DNA from: Acinetobacter ursingii DSM 16037 = CIP 107286
GTDB taxonomy: Bacteria; Pseudomonadota; Gammaproteobacteria; Pseudomonadales; Moraxellaceae
Assembly: GCF_000368825.1 (NCBI RefSeq)
Contig: NZ_KB849710.1
Span: forward strand, 1-64,000
DNA length: 64,000 nucleotides
Direction: 5' to 3'
Position numbers and translations under genes: made by a program. This document shows positions 55,605-63,710 of this stretch, piece by piece (position 1 is the first letter of the stretch; each line of letters begins with the position of its first letter). Under the pieces are notes generated by a model. It did no database searches, had not been told where the DNA came from, and saw only the letters and a list, made by a program, of their open reading frames with translations.

Positions 55605-55895
55605 TTAGGTTTGGTTTGATTGTTTTAATTTATGATCAAATACAAAAGGGCCAAACGGTAAAATCGACGCGATCAAACCTAAAATAAACATATGAATCGA
55701 CCATTGCATCCGTTGGCATACCACCAATAAAACGACGATAAATAAAATAAACAGTAAACCATGCCCCATACCGACATATTTGACCCACAGTGGATTATCC
55801 CAAATATATTTCATTGGCATGGCAATAAACAGGAGCAATAAAAAAGACCAACCTTCTAAAAATCCAACAATGCGTAAAGTTTTGACGTTCATCAT
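55605..55895 (-). CDS. DUF3817 small membrane protein
   Basis: The 96-residue product has three hydrophobic segments and the DUF3817 pattern LRIVGFLEGWSFLLLLFIAM, PMKYIWDNP, GMGHGLLFILFIVVLLV. These are inner-membrane proteins of unknown function. Two adjacent ATGs (55895 and 55892) are possible starts; an ATG at 55916 would add MFIFFER. It lies 48 bases downstream of no gene on its own strand, and craA converges on it. Confidence 0.82.
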   Translation of the reverse strand: MMNVKTLRIVGFLEGWSFLLLLFIAMPMKYIWDNPLWVKYVGMGHGLLFILFIVVLLVVCQRMQWSIHMFILGLIASILPFGPFVFDHKLKQSNQT

Positions 55896-55963
55896 TCGCT
55901 CAAAAAATATAAACAAAGACCGAGTGTAGCCTAGATCGGTTGAAAGCTGAACAACAACAGAGG

Positions 55964-58132
55964 CTATTTAATTTCCATTGATAATAGTTTGTTTTGCAGC
56001 ATGAGTAATTCAGGCAAGGTTTCGAGCAATAAACTCATTTGTTTTAAAATTAACATGAAGTAATCCGATGTGGAGTTCTGTTCAGAAAGTTGTCGAATTT
56101 CCGATAACTTTTGCTCAATATCTTGCGCAGGAAGTGGTTTTTGTTCGAGTAACGTCTGCTGTAGTGTATTGGTACACCATTTTAATAAGTCCATGACTTG
56201 CTGATCATTAATCTTTTGACGATGGCTTCCGAGCGCAGATATATAACTAAGCTGACTATGGCTATACACCAGATAGCGAAAAGCAGAATGAATTAACGCC
56301 TGATTCGGTTGCGGTTCCGCACTTAAACTGGAAATCATACTGGAAAGTTCAGTTTGTGCATTATGTGCCAAACGCCTTGCGGTACGATATTCAACACTAT
56401 TGGTACAGCCAAACTGGTATTGGTTCAGCACAGCATTTAGGTAATTGATACTTGCTTGACTGGTTTTTTTAATGTTGTTGGAAATATTACGAAAGTTCCA
56501 GTCTGGCCAGATAAAACTCACGGCAAACCATGCAATGCCACAGCCAATGAGGGTATCTAAAATACGTGGCGCAATAATGCTATAACCAAAGCCTTTAAGG
56601 TTAAAAATCAACAATACCATTAAGGTTGCCATTGAAGTCGCAAGCGCATATTTCTTTTGACGGAGATAGAAAAAATATACGCCACAAATCACGGTGATGA
56701 TCAATTGACCTTCGACACTTGGCACAAAATAAAGAATCGGCAGACCTAAAATGACTCCCAGTAAAGTACCTAAAGTTCGTAGTTTTAAACGACTTTTGGT
56801 CGCGAAATAAGTCACCTGACAGACAAATAAACTGGTTAGAACGATCCAGTAACCATTTTGCGCAAAGGGTAAAAGTGATACCAGTGAACCTGTGGCAAAG
56901 ACAAAGGCGATGCGTGTTGCATGGCGAAATAGCGCAGATTTTGGAGTAAGATGCTGTTTAAATTTAAGCCATAAATCTTTGATGCCGTGAATATCATCAT
57001 CCAATAAGTTTAAATTATCGACATGCTGTTCAAAACGATACGCATAGGTAAATTGTACATCCTGTAAATGACTGAGTTGGTCGTGCAAATCTTTTAAGTT
57101 TTTAACGATTAATTTTAGATTTTTGACTCCAGTATTATATGGATGATCCTGTATCCAGTCCTGTAGTGAAAGTTCCAGATTTTCTAAAGCATGTGTGGGA
57201 TCATGAACTGGCGTAAATGCTTCATTTCGCAAAATACATTCAGATAATTGCTGGCAGGAAAGCGCCAAAAGCCGAATATTCTTTTGAAAGCGAAAGATCA
57301 GATCACTGCGGCTAAAATTGTGTGGGATCTGTTCATAATGTAAATAATTGGCACTCACTTTCTCGTGAATATCTTGCGCGACAAAATATAAATGCAGCCA
57401 GTAGATGCTGTTTTTATTAACTCGAGAGGCTTTCAGTCGAGTCAGTAATGAGGCTTTTGTGGTATTGAGATATTGAACCACTTGCGCATTTTCTTTTGAG
57501 AGTTCAAATAATAATGGCTCAACATTGTCTTTGTTATCAGGGTCAAAGAGTCGGGCTTTGGTCATCAACACATCAGACAAATGGCTAAAGACTTGCGAAA
57601 GGTTATCCTGAACAGGCAGTGTAGGTTTAATCAGAAAAAAAACAATTGAGGTAATACCGTACCAAATCACGCCGTACACAAAATAGACCGGTTGTTGATA
57701 CCAATGCTGATATTCGCCTAAACCAAATAAGCTGTAGATTGAAATTAAAATGGTACCAAACGAAATGGTGGCGTAGCGCTGACCAAGTGAACCTAATAAA
57801 ATTAAAAAACCACTCGAAAGTGATAAGTATAAAATCAGTAGAAATTTATAAGGTGCTAAAAACTCTAAAATACTGCTGACCGCAAAAAACAATACAGCCA
57901 CATAAAACAAATTTCGAAGTCGAATGCTTAAGCGATCATCAAAGTCGGTCAATGCTGTCGCAATCGCACCGAGTGTAACTGGAACGATCAACTCATCATG
58001 TCCAAGCCAACGCAAGCCAAGCGTTGTTCCTGTCAGAACAATAAAAATTTGAAAGCAATAAACCAGTGTCGCATTAAAATTATAATGTTTAAAGAAACGG
58101 GTGAGGCCATTCATGAATTGGGAGGATTTCAT
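55964..58132 (-). CDS. yccS: YccS/YhfK-type FUSC membrane protein
   Basis: The 722-residue product has an N-terminal block of about six membrane helices (VPVTLGAIATALTDFDDRLS near residues 50-70) and a cytoplasmic linker at about 175-400. A second FUSC membrane block starts near residue 410 (FATGSLVSLLPFAQNGYWIV, LRTLGTLLGVILGLPILYFV). This arrangement and length match the YccS family related to aromatic-acid exporters (AaeB). Its substrate is unknown. Confidence 0.87.
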   Translation of the reverse strand: MKSSQFMNGLTRFFKHYNFNATLVYCFQIFIVLTGTTLGLRWLGHDELIVPVTLGAIATALTDFDDRLSIRLRNLFYVAVLFFAVSSILEFLAPYKFLLILYLSLSSGFLILLGSLGQRYATISFGTILISIYSLFGLGEYQHWYQQPVYFVYGVIWYGITSIVFFLIKPTLPVQDNLSQVFSHLSDVLMTKARLFDPDNKDNVEPLLFELSKENAQVVQYLNTTKASLLTRLKASRVNKNSIYWLHLYFVAQDIHEKVSANYLHYEQIPHNFSRSDLIFRFQKNIRLLALSCQQLSECILRNEAFTPVHDPTHALENLELSLQDWIQDHPYNTGVKNLKLIVKNLKDLHDQLSHLQDVQFTYAYRFEQHVDNLNLLDDDIHGIKDLWLKFKQHLTPKSALFRHATRIAFVFATGSLVSLLPFAQNGYWIVLTSLFVCQVTYFATKSRLKLRTLGTLLGVILGLPILYFVPSVEGQLIITVICGVYFFYLRQKKYALATSMATLMVLLIFNLKGFGYSIIAPRILDTLIGCGIAWFAVSFIWPDWNFRNISNNIKKTSQASINYLNAVLNQYQFGCTNSVEYRTARRLAHNAQTELSSMISSLSAEPQPNQALIHSAFRYLVYSHSQLSYISALGSHRQKINDQQVMDLLKWCTNTLQQTLLEQKPLPAQDIEQKLSEIRQLSEQNSTSDYFMLILKQMSLLLETLPELLMLQNKLLSMEIK

Positions 58133-58190
58133 TAATATTTTTATTGAGGTTGGGCTTTTTTTAAAAGCCTGTCAATCCTGATTCAACAAA

Positions 58191-58216
58191 AAGGAAGCGA
58201 ATGATTCGCTTCCTTT
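58191..58216. terminator. Bidirectional terminator after the NAD(P)-binding gene
   Basis: AAGGAAGCGAAT and ATTCGCTTCCTTT form a long near-perfect palindrome with A/T-runs, about 20 bases after the stop on the minus strand. Confidence 0.85.
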
Positions 58217-58235
58217 GCAAAAACGATTTACGACC

Positions 58236-58847
58236 TTAATAACCCACGGTAAAACGTTGCTGGATATGATTGTTTTGTTCAAGCTCATCCGCTAGTGCCA
58301 CCGCAAAATCTTCAGCCGAGATTTTACTGCCTTCTTCGCCGATCAAAAGCTCATCTTTACCCAATCGAAATTCACCTGTACGTTTACCCGGACCAAATTC
58401 AGCAGAAGGTGAAATAAACGTCCAGTCGAGATCATCGATTTCTTTGAGTTTATCGAGGAATATTGCTGCCGCTTCTGCTTCAGGTTTATAAGCATCAGGA
58501 AAATCAGGTGTGTCCAAAACACGGATATTTTGATGAGGTATATGTAAACTTCCTGCACCGCCCACGATCAAATAACGTTTTACTTTGGAGTCACGTACCG
58601 CTTCAATTAATGCATGAGCATCTAAGCCCTGAAAACGAACGGCACTAATCACCGCGTCTTGTCCCTTTAATGCATCTACTAAAGCCTCATGATCATTTAA
58701 ATCGACATTAACTGCCATCACACGTTCCGTATCCGCCACTTTATGTGTGTCTCGCGCAATGGCTTTGACATAGTGACCACGTGAAACTAGTTCTTCCAAA
58801 ATACGTGAACCTGCCATACCTGTTGCACCGATTAAAGCAATTTTCAT
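58236..58847 (-). CDS. NAD(P)-binding oxidoreductase (NmrA/YwnB-like)
   Basis: The 203-residue Rossmann protein starts MKIALIGATGMAGSRILEEL with the GATGxxG dinucleotide motif, then VKAIARDTHKV and KRYLIVGGAGSLHI. It belongs to the atypical short-chain family of NmrA, YwnB and biliverdin reductase B-like proteins. No YxxxK catalytic motif is evident. The substrate is unknown. An AAAGAGGCG ribosome-binding site precedes the ATG. Confidence 0.85.
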   Translation of the reverse strand: MKIALIGATGMAGSRILEELVSRGHYVKAIARDTHKVADTERVMAVNVDLNDHEALVDALKGQDAVISAVRFQGLDAHALIEAVRDSKVKRYLIVGGAGSLHIPHQNIRVLDTPDFPDAYKPEAEAAAIFLDKLKEIDDLDWTFISPSAEFGPGKRTGEFRLGKDELLIGEEGSKISAEDFAVALADELEQNNHIQQRFTVGY

Positions 58848-59064
58848 TGTTCGCCTCTTTATTTTTTGTCAAAAATTTAACTTAAGTTTGAATTACAGTG
58901 ACTTCTATCATGCCTATCTGGCATGTAAGTTGCGTTCGTTTTATGTCCATACCCTGTAACAGTTTGGGTATAAGTGTTGGAGTATCAATAAGAAATTTAA
59001 GCTTGGTGGTAATTTTGATACGGACAGATAGATGAGGTTAAATAGAAAGCTATTTGGGAATAAC

Positions 59065-59089
59065 AGGAGCGGATAGCTCTCGTTTTTTA
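59065..59089 (+). terminator. Orphan terminator-like hairpin before the toxin-antitoxin pair
   Basis: GGAGC and GCTCT pair around GGATA, followed by CGTTTTTT. There is no plus-strand gene upstream for it to terminate. It resembles the terminator at 59742-59764 that follows the pair. Confidence 0.45.
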
Positions 59090-59138
59090 TTGTGAAAACT
59101 GCTAAAATCCAAATACGCCAATGACGTATAAAGGGTCC

Positions 59139-59459
59139 ATGTTATTTATTGAAACCAGTATCTTTACCAAGCAAATTAAAGACCTTGTATCTGATGAAGA
59201 ATATCGTCAACTTCAGCAAGATCTTTTGGTACAGCCTGATAGAGGTGACCTAATCAAGAATGGCGGTGGTATTCGTAAAGTACGTTGTGTTCAAGGTAAC
59301 AAAGGGAAAAGTGGTGGCATACGGGTGATTTATTATTGGGTTACCGAGTATGATCAGATCTTTTTCTTAGTGGCTTATCCCAAATCAGTGAAAGATAATT
59401 TAACAGATAAGGAAACAGCCATGCTGCGTCAACTCGTGAAGGAGCAATTTCATGGATAA
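59139..59459 (+). CDS. Type II toxin of HigB/RelE superfamily
   Basis: The 106-residue product starts MLFIETSIFTKQIKDLVSDE and shows the HigB2-like pattern GDLIKNGGGIRKVRCVQGNK, GGIRVIYYWVTEYDQIFFLV and YPKSVKDNLTDKE. These ribosome-dependent mRNA interferases act on actively translated mRNAs. The ATG at 59139 was chosen because family members begin there; an upstream ATG at 59121 adds six residues. The antitoxin gene overlaps by 8 bases, with the toxin first, as in higBA. Confidence 0.88.
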   Translation: MLFIETSIFTKQIKDLVSDEEYRQLQQDLLVQPDRGDLIKNGGGIRKVRCVQGNKGKSGGIRVIYYWVTEYDQIFFLVAYPKSVKDNLTDKETAMLRQLVKEQFHG

Positions 59460-59724
59460 CAACTTATTTGATGACTTGGTTGCTTCAATCAAAGAAGCTG
59501 GAGCTATCAAACGTGAAGAAGTTAAAGCAAGTCGAGTTACAGAACTCGAATTGCCTGATATTAAAGAAGTACGTGAAAAAACTGGCTTAAGCCAAAATGA
59601 ATTTGCGGCACGTCTGCATATTAGTCCTCGTACCTTGCAAAATTGGGAACAGGGGCGACGCTATCCAACGGGGCCAGCAGTGACATTAATTCGAATTCTA
59701 GATGCTCACCCAAGCCTTATTTGA
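59452..59724 (+). CDS. HigA-type helix-turn-helix antitoxin
   Basis: The 90-residue product has a 35-residue N-terminal segment likely to bind the toxin. A Cro/C1-type HTH follows at about residues 40-75: EKTGLSQNEFAARLHISPRT and LQNWEQGRRYPTGPA. It neutralises the toxin and autorepresses the operon. Its start overlaps the toxin end by 8 bases. A terminator follows 17 bases after the stop. Confidence 0.9.
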   Translation: MDNNLFDDLVASIKEAGAIKREEVKASRVTELELPDIKEVREKTGLSQNEFAARLHISPRTLQNWEQGRRYPTGPAVTLIRILDAHPSLI

Positions 59725-59741
59725 AAAGGTTATCTAAAAAT

Positions 59742-59764
59742 GAGAGCTGATCGCTCTCTTTTTT
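59742..59764 (+). terminator. Terminator after the toxin-antitoxin pair
   Basis: GAGAGC and GCTCTC form a 6-bp stem around TGATC and are followed by TTTTTT. Confidence 0.82.
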
Positions 59765-59818
59765 GATTTTCCATAAGGTGCATTGTGTTAATTTTAGAAA
59801 ACTTAAGGGAGGAAATAA

Positions 59819-60073
59819 TTGAAAGAAGATACATATCCATGTGTGTGCTGTGGTTTTTTAACTAGGCCTGAGCCGTGTAATGACGATTACGATATTTGCC
59901 CTGTCTGTTTCTGGGAAAATGATCCTGTACAGAATGATGATCCTGAATTTAGTGGCGGAGCAAATATTCCATCTCTTAATCAAGCACGTATTAATTTTAA
60001 AAAATTTGGAGCAAAAGAACAGGGATCAGTAAAAAATGCCCGAACACCATATGAGTCTGAATACCCCAAATAA
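59819..60073 (+). CDS. CPCC family cysteine-rich protein
   Basis: The 84-residue product contains two zinc-ribbon-like cysteine pairs, CVCCGFLT near residues 8-11 and DICPVCFWEND near 26-30, typical of the CPCC domain (PF14206). SGGANIPSLNQARINFKKFG is also typical. The start is a TTG at 59819 with an excellent AAGGGAGG ribosome-binding site seven bases upstream; no ATG fits. CPCC proteins are often found near toxin or immunity genes but have no assigned biochemical role. Confidence 0.82.
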   Translation: MKEDTYPCVCCGFLTRPEPCNDDYDICPVCFWENDPVQNDDPEFSGGANIPSLNQARINFKKFGAKEQGSVKNARTPYESEYPK

Positions 60074-60202
60074 TATTATAGTGCTTATACGTTGTATTCT
60101 AAAAATAAACAAAATATCTGTCTTTAAGACAATTTTTAGTTTTATTACCTTGATAAAAAGTCTATTGAATCAATTTAATTTCACCTTTAAAAAGCTCTAT
60201 AA

Positions 60203-60229
60203 AAAAAGCCGATTGATATCAATCGGCTT
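60203..60229 (-). terminator. Terminator after the AI-2E permease (minus strand)
   Basis: AAGCCGATTG and CAATCGGCTT form a stem around ATAT. On the minus strand it runs into seven T residues, 37 bases after the stop. Confidence 0.88.
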
Positions 60230-60265
60230 AAACTCTTTGTTTCAAAACTTAAAAATATTCAATCA

Positions 60266-61375
60266 CTAAACTTTAGGATCATCCAGATCATCATAAATCA
60301 TGGTGGTTTTCGGCATTGGTTCAGGTTCAATATTTTCATGTAACCATTCACGCCAGATCGCAAGCAAAATTGCCAAAATCACAGGGCCGATAAATAATCC
60401 GACCAATCCAAAACTGGCTAAACCGCCCAATACGCCAAACATAATGAGTAAAAACGGAATCTTAGTTGCGCCTGAAATCACCAAAGGACGAATCACATTA
60501 TCAGAAGTACTGACGATACAAACACCCCATAGCATCACACCAATCGCACCCATCATATGATCTTGAGAAAACAACCAAAGTGCGACAGAGGTATATGCCA
60601 CAGGCGTTCCAAAAGGAATCAAGGCCAATAAAAAGGTAACAATGGTCAAAACCATTGGATTTGGGACACCTGCTATAAAATAACTGAGTCCTGCTAAAAT
60701 TGCCTGAGCCACTGCTGTTAAACCAACACCGTAAACAACTGCGCGAGTGGTTTCAGAAATGGTGTCCAGATAATGATGAACACGTGGCCCGATGACCATT
60801 TCCATGGCTTTACTGACCTGACTTAAAATGATCGGCCCATCACGGTAAAAGAAATAGAGTGATAAAAGCGCAAAACCCAATTTAACCAGATTTCGGCTAA
60901 TTTCACTTAATACAAAACGGCCATAGCCCATATGACCCTGAATCCACGCGGCTACATTTTGGGTAATACTATTAGGGTCATTATTGATGTCATTGAGGAT
61001 CCGTGAAACTTCCTTTCCAATAATCGGCAGCTCACGAATAAAATCTGGAACATCTAAATGACCTGAAAAAATTTGTTTTTGTAGTTCAAAAAAGAGATTG
61101 CGGCCTTCGTGTTGCAGCATAAATACGCCAAAAGTCAGCGGTACACCAATCACCAAAATAATCAGTAAAATCATGACTGAGGCATTCAGATTTGGGCGAT
61201 GCACTCCACACAAACGCTGTACCCACAGATAAATTGGCCAAGTCATATACGCAATAATCGCCGCCCAAACCACAGGAACAATAAAATATTTCAGGATATT
61301 AAATCCTAAAAAAAGCAGGATAATCAGTAATCCGAACAGTAAAGCTCGTTGTAGGGTTGGCGCGTATTGTTGCAC
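60266..61375 (-). CDS. AI-2E (PerM/TqsA) family transporter
   Basis: The 369-residue membrane protein has an N-terminal helix pair (ALLFGLLIILLFLGFNILKY) and a long soluble loop around residues 90-150. The C-terminal family core contains GVGLTAVAQAILAGLSYFIA, LLALIPFGTPVAYTSVALWL and MLWGVCIVSTSDNVIRPLVI. Members export small molecules, and a few were proposed to move autoinducer-2 or sodium/protons. The start codon is GTG at 61375. Substrate unknown. Confidence 0.9.
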   Translation of the reverse strand: MQQYAPTLQRALLFGLLIILLFLGFNILKYFIVPVVWAAIIAYMTWPIYLWVQRLCGVHRPNLNASVMILLIILVIGVPLTFGVFMLQHEGRNLFFELQKQIFSGHLDVPDFIRELPIIGKEVSRILNDINNDPNSITQNVAAWIQGHMGYGRFVLSEISRNLVKLGFALLSLYFFYRDGPIILSQVSKAMEMVIGPRVHHYLDTISETTRAVVYGVGLTAVAQAILAGLSYFIAGVPNPMVLTIVTFLLALIPFGTPVAYTSVALWLFSQDHMMGAIGVMLWGVCIVSTSDNVIRPLVISGATKIPFLLIMFGVLGGLASFGLVGLFIGPVILAILLAIWREWLHENIEPEPMPKTTMIYDDLDDPKV

Positions 61376-61478
61376 TGAACTCTCTATCTGTTAAATATTG
61401 GGCAATTCATCATCTTAACTGAAAACAAATAATCAGAAAATAAATCTTGAGTTGCATTGCGTTGTTAAAATGAACGCA

Positions 61479-61568
61479 AATAAACTTCTTTCATCATTGT
61501 TGAAACCTTCTTTATTTTTTTCTCCCATAGGGATAAATAAAAAGGATTTATGAAAGAAGTCTAATATT
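61479..61568. repeat. Dispersed inverted-repeat element, copy B
   Basis: The roughly 90-base block starts AAATAAACTTCTTTCATCAT and ends TTATGAAAGAAGTCTAATAT; the ends form an inverted repeat (ACTTCTTTCAT / ATGAAAGAAGT). The middle contains TTTATTTTTTTCTCCC and GGGATAAATAAAAAGG as inner arms. It closely parallels copy A at 16203-16289. It lies between the parA stop and the AI-2E gene. Confidence 0.7.
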
Positions 61569-61597
61569 GCTTTAAGAATTTAAAGATTTAAACGCAA

Positions 61598-62242
61598 TTA
61601 GAACCATTCAGCAGGATCTTCAATCAAAGTATCGAGCAGCGGTTGCCATTGCGTCTGTAATAATAAAAAATTCTTTTGAGATCGATCAAAAATACTCAAG
61701 CCCTGCATGGCCAGTTGACCATAAGCACTTCGTTCAGAAATCGCAGCTACAGGTTGTTGTTCGATTTTTTCAAAAAACTGCTGAATATCTTTACTGCTTG
61801 AAGTATTGGCTTTCATACGATTGGCTATTAAATGAATTCCAACCTTACCTTTACGAATCCGTTTAATATCCTGTAAATGTTTTAAAAAACGCTTGGTACT
61901 GTCAATATCAAAAAAAGAAGGTTGAAGCGGCGTGACAATCGCATGCGCTTCACTAATCAGTTGTTCAGCCTGTTCACCTGATAAGGCACCTGGCGCATCA
62001 ATAATCAGATAATCGATATTTTTAGGCGCATCTCCAATGGATTTTTCATGACGCCAGTCCAGACTCTGAATCATTGCTGCGGTTTTTGGTCGCTGTTTGA
62101 GCCATTGCAGCGCTGATTTTTGATTATCCGCATCGGCTAGCGCAACTTTATATCCTTTTTGCGCCAGTGCCGAAGCCAGTGTAATTGCTGTAATGGTTTT
62201 ACCACATCCGCCTTTTTGATTTGCTATAAGTATCGTTTTCAT
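61598..62242 (-). CDS. Orphan ParA family ATPase
   Basis: The 214-residue product has the deviant Walker A ILIANQKGGCGKTITAITLA, Walker A-prime VALADADNQKSALQWL, and Walker B IDYLIIDAPGALSG. No ParB or centromere-like repeats adjoin it. Chromosomal orphan ParAs position or segregate protein cargo or plasmids, so the cargo here is unknown. The gene is divergent from a membrane-anchored resolvase-like protein. No N-terminal HTH is present. Confidence 0.88.
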   Translation of the reverse strand: MKTILIANQKGGCGKTITAITLASALAQKGYKVALADADNQKSALQWLKQRPKTAAMIQSLDWRHEKSIGDAPKNIDYLIIDAPGALSGEQAEQLISEAHAIVTPLQPSFFDIDSTKRFLKHLQDIKRIRKGKVGIHLIANRMKANTSSSKDIQQFFEKIEQQPVAAISERSAYGQLAMQGLSIFDRSQKNFLLLQTQWQPLLDTLIEDPAEWF

Positions 62243-62395
62243 GCCCGAGATATATTCTTGATTTACTGGATTAGATTAGCATCTTTTTAGCATTGAAAGG
62301 TTACACATGACAAAAGTCTTCAGCTTATTTAAAGTGTTTAAACGTTAAAATATTTAGACCTTAAAGTATGAACCAAATTTAGAGTAGGTAAATTC

Positions 62396-62863
62396 ATGTC
62401 CATCTGGATGGCAATGTTAATAGGAGCATGTATTGGTGTCATCATCACCACCTTGATTCTTTCAAATACACGAAATGGACGTATTCGGGCAGAATATGAA
62501 CAATATATTAGCGAACTAGAACTTGAACATCAGCAGGCTTTGGCACAGGCACAAAAGCGTAGTGTAAATACCAGTCGTGCAGTCTTAAAGGGAAAAATGG
62601 CGGAACAGCTTGCTCCGATTATGCCAGAATTTCGTTATTTGCCGAGTGATGCCAAATTTCTAGGTGATCCTGTGGATTATGTGGTATTTGATGGTTATAC
62701 CGACTTTCGTGATGGTGAAGGTCGAGCTGAAGATATCGAAGTGATTCTGATGGATATTAAAAGTGGAGGCGCACGACTCACTAAAGGTCAGCAAGCGATT
62801 GCGCAAGCGGTGCAAGAAGGTCGAGTCCGTTTCGAAATACTTAGAATTGATTTTGACGATTAG
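62396..62863 (+). CDS. Membrane-anchored Holliday-junction-resolvase-like protein
   Basis: The 155-residue product has one N-terminal membrane helix (MSIWMAMLIGACIGVIITTL), a short coiled-coil (AEYEQYISELELEHQQALAQ), and a C-terminal endonuclease-like fold. The family landmarks are LGDPVDYVVFDGYTDFRDGE and EVILMDIKSGGARLTKGQQA. In these the D and DxK residues resemble a restriction-endonuclease catalytic core (PF10107, Endonuc_Holl). Activity is unproven. A membrane-anchored version suggests DNA processing at the membrane. Confidence 0.82.
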   Translation: MSIWMAMLIGACIGVIITTLILSNTRNGRIRAEYEQYISELELEHQQALAQAQKRSVNTSRAVLKGKMAEQLAPIMPEFRYLPSDAKFLGDPVDYVVFDGYTDFRDGEGRAEDIEVILMDIKSGGARLTKGQQAIAQAVQEGRVRFEILRIDFDD

Positions 62864-63067
62864 GTGAATCAATGATTTCTCTGCGATCTAATGCTATTTA
62901 TTCTGGTCTATTTGCATATGAAGATGAGAGTTCAAGCGTGTCTTCGCGCCACAAAAAGAGACTAAATCTGTCTTTATTGTTACCCAATTTTGCAATTTTT
63001 TATTAAATTTAAGCCTATGATAAAAAGATCAAAATGAATATTGTGATGTTTTAGTGGAGGAGTTGAT

Positions 63068-63628
63068 ATGCTCAAGCAGATAGGTATCGGATTGATTGTG
63101 GCATTGAGTATTGGGCAGGTGACTGCCTCGACTTCCAGTGACTACAACATTGCGCGAGGTTTGGCTCCTGCGGTTAAAGGACAATCGGTGTCGGTGTTAA
63201 AACCTTTTAATGGTGATTTTCGTATTTTGGGTTCTAAACAATATCGTAATGATGAACAGGCAAAATTCTCTCCGATCGATTTTGCTGTCAGTTATGGCTT
63301 ATTTGCACATCCTGAAATTGCCTCACAAATTAAAATTAATCAGTATGATCGTTACTTGAACTGGAGTATGCAAACACTTCCTGTGCCGCCAGATCAGGCC
63401 ATGAAACTGGTGTCGAATATGCATATTATTCCTGCTAACCCAGATATTGCTAAACAGATTACCCAAGTCAAACGTGGTGATTTGGTTCGATTGAAAGGTG
63501 AATTGGTTGAAGTAAAAGACAATAATCTAGTCTGGACTTCATCACTTGCTCCCGGCGGTGTGGGTGATGGAGCCTGTGAAGTATTTCGAGTGCATTCGAT
63601 TCAATGGATTGAGCGTCAAAAAATTTAA
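63068..63628 (+). CDS. Exported protein of unknown function
   Basis: The 186-residue product has a signal peptide (MLKQIGIGLIVALSIGQVTA) and a mature part beginning near SSDYNIARGL. Stretches YNIARGLAPAVKGQSVSVLK, DFAVSYGLFAHPEIASQIKI, YLNWSMQTLPVPPDQAMKLV and VWTSSLAPGGVGDGACEVFR were not matched to a named family. The strong GGAGG before the ATG supports translation. A single cysteine is present in the mature part. Probably periplasmic. Confidence 0.72.
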   Translation: MLKQIGIGLIVALSIGQVTASTSSDYNIARGLAPAVKGQSVSVLKPFNGDFRILGSKQYRNDEQAKFSPIDFAVSYGLFAHPEIASQIKINQYDRYLNWSMQTLPVPPDQAMKLVSNMHIIPANPDIAKQITQVKRGDLVRLKGELVEVKDNNLVWTSSLAPGGVGDGACEVFRVHSIQWIERQKI

Positions 63629-63657
63629 TCTCCTGCTCACGCCTTAAAAAATGATTT

Positions 63658-63699
63658 GCAGCGACACAGTTGTTTTGAATAATGTCGCTGCTTTCGTTT
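63658..63699. terminator. Hairpin between the last two genes
   Basis: GCAGCGACA at 63658-63666 and TGTCGCTGC at 63683-63691 form a 9-bp stem with a 16-base loop and a TTTCGTTTC tail. It is placed to end the exported-protein gene transcript. Confidence 0.7.
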
Positions 63700-63710
63700 C
63701 TAGGTGGTTT

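Noticed and set aside
60036..60269. A 77-codon plus-strand frame after the CPCC gene
   Set aside because: It overlaps the CPCC gene end and runs through the AI-2E terminator. The composition is that of translated AT-rich spacer, with no ribosome-binding site and no recognisable motif.
61598..62242. ParA as part of a chromosomal origin/partition locus
   Set aside because: There is no parB, gidA, dnaA or parS-like repeats in the neighbourhood, so it is an orphan ParA and not the origin region.
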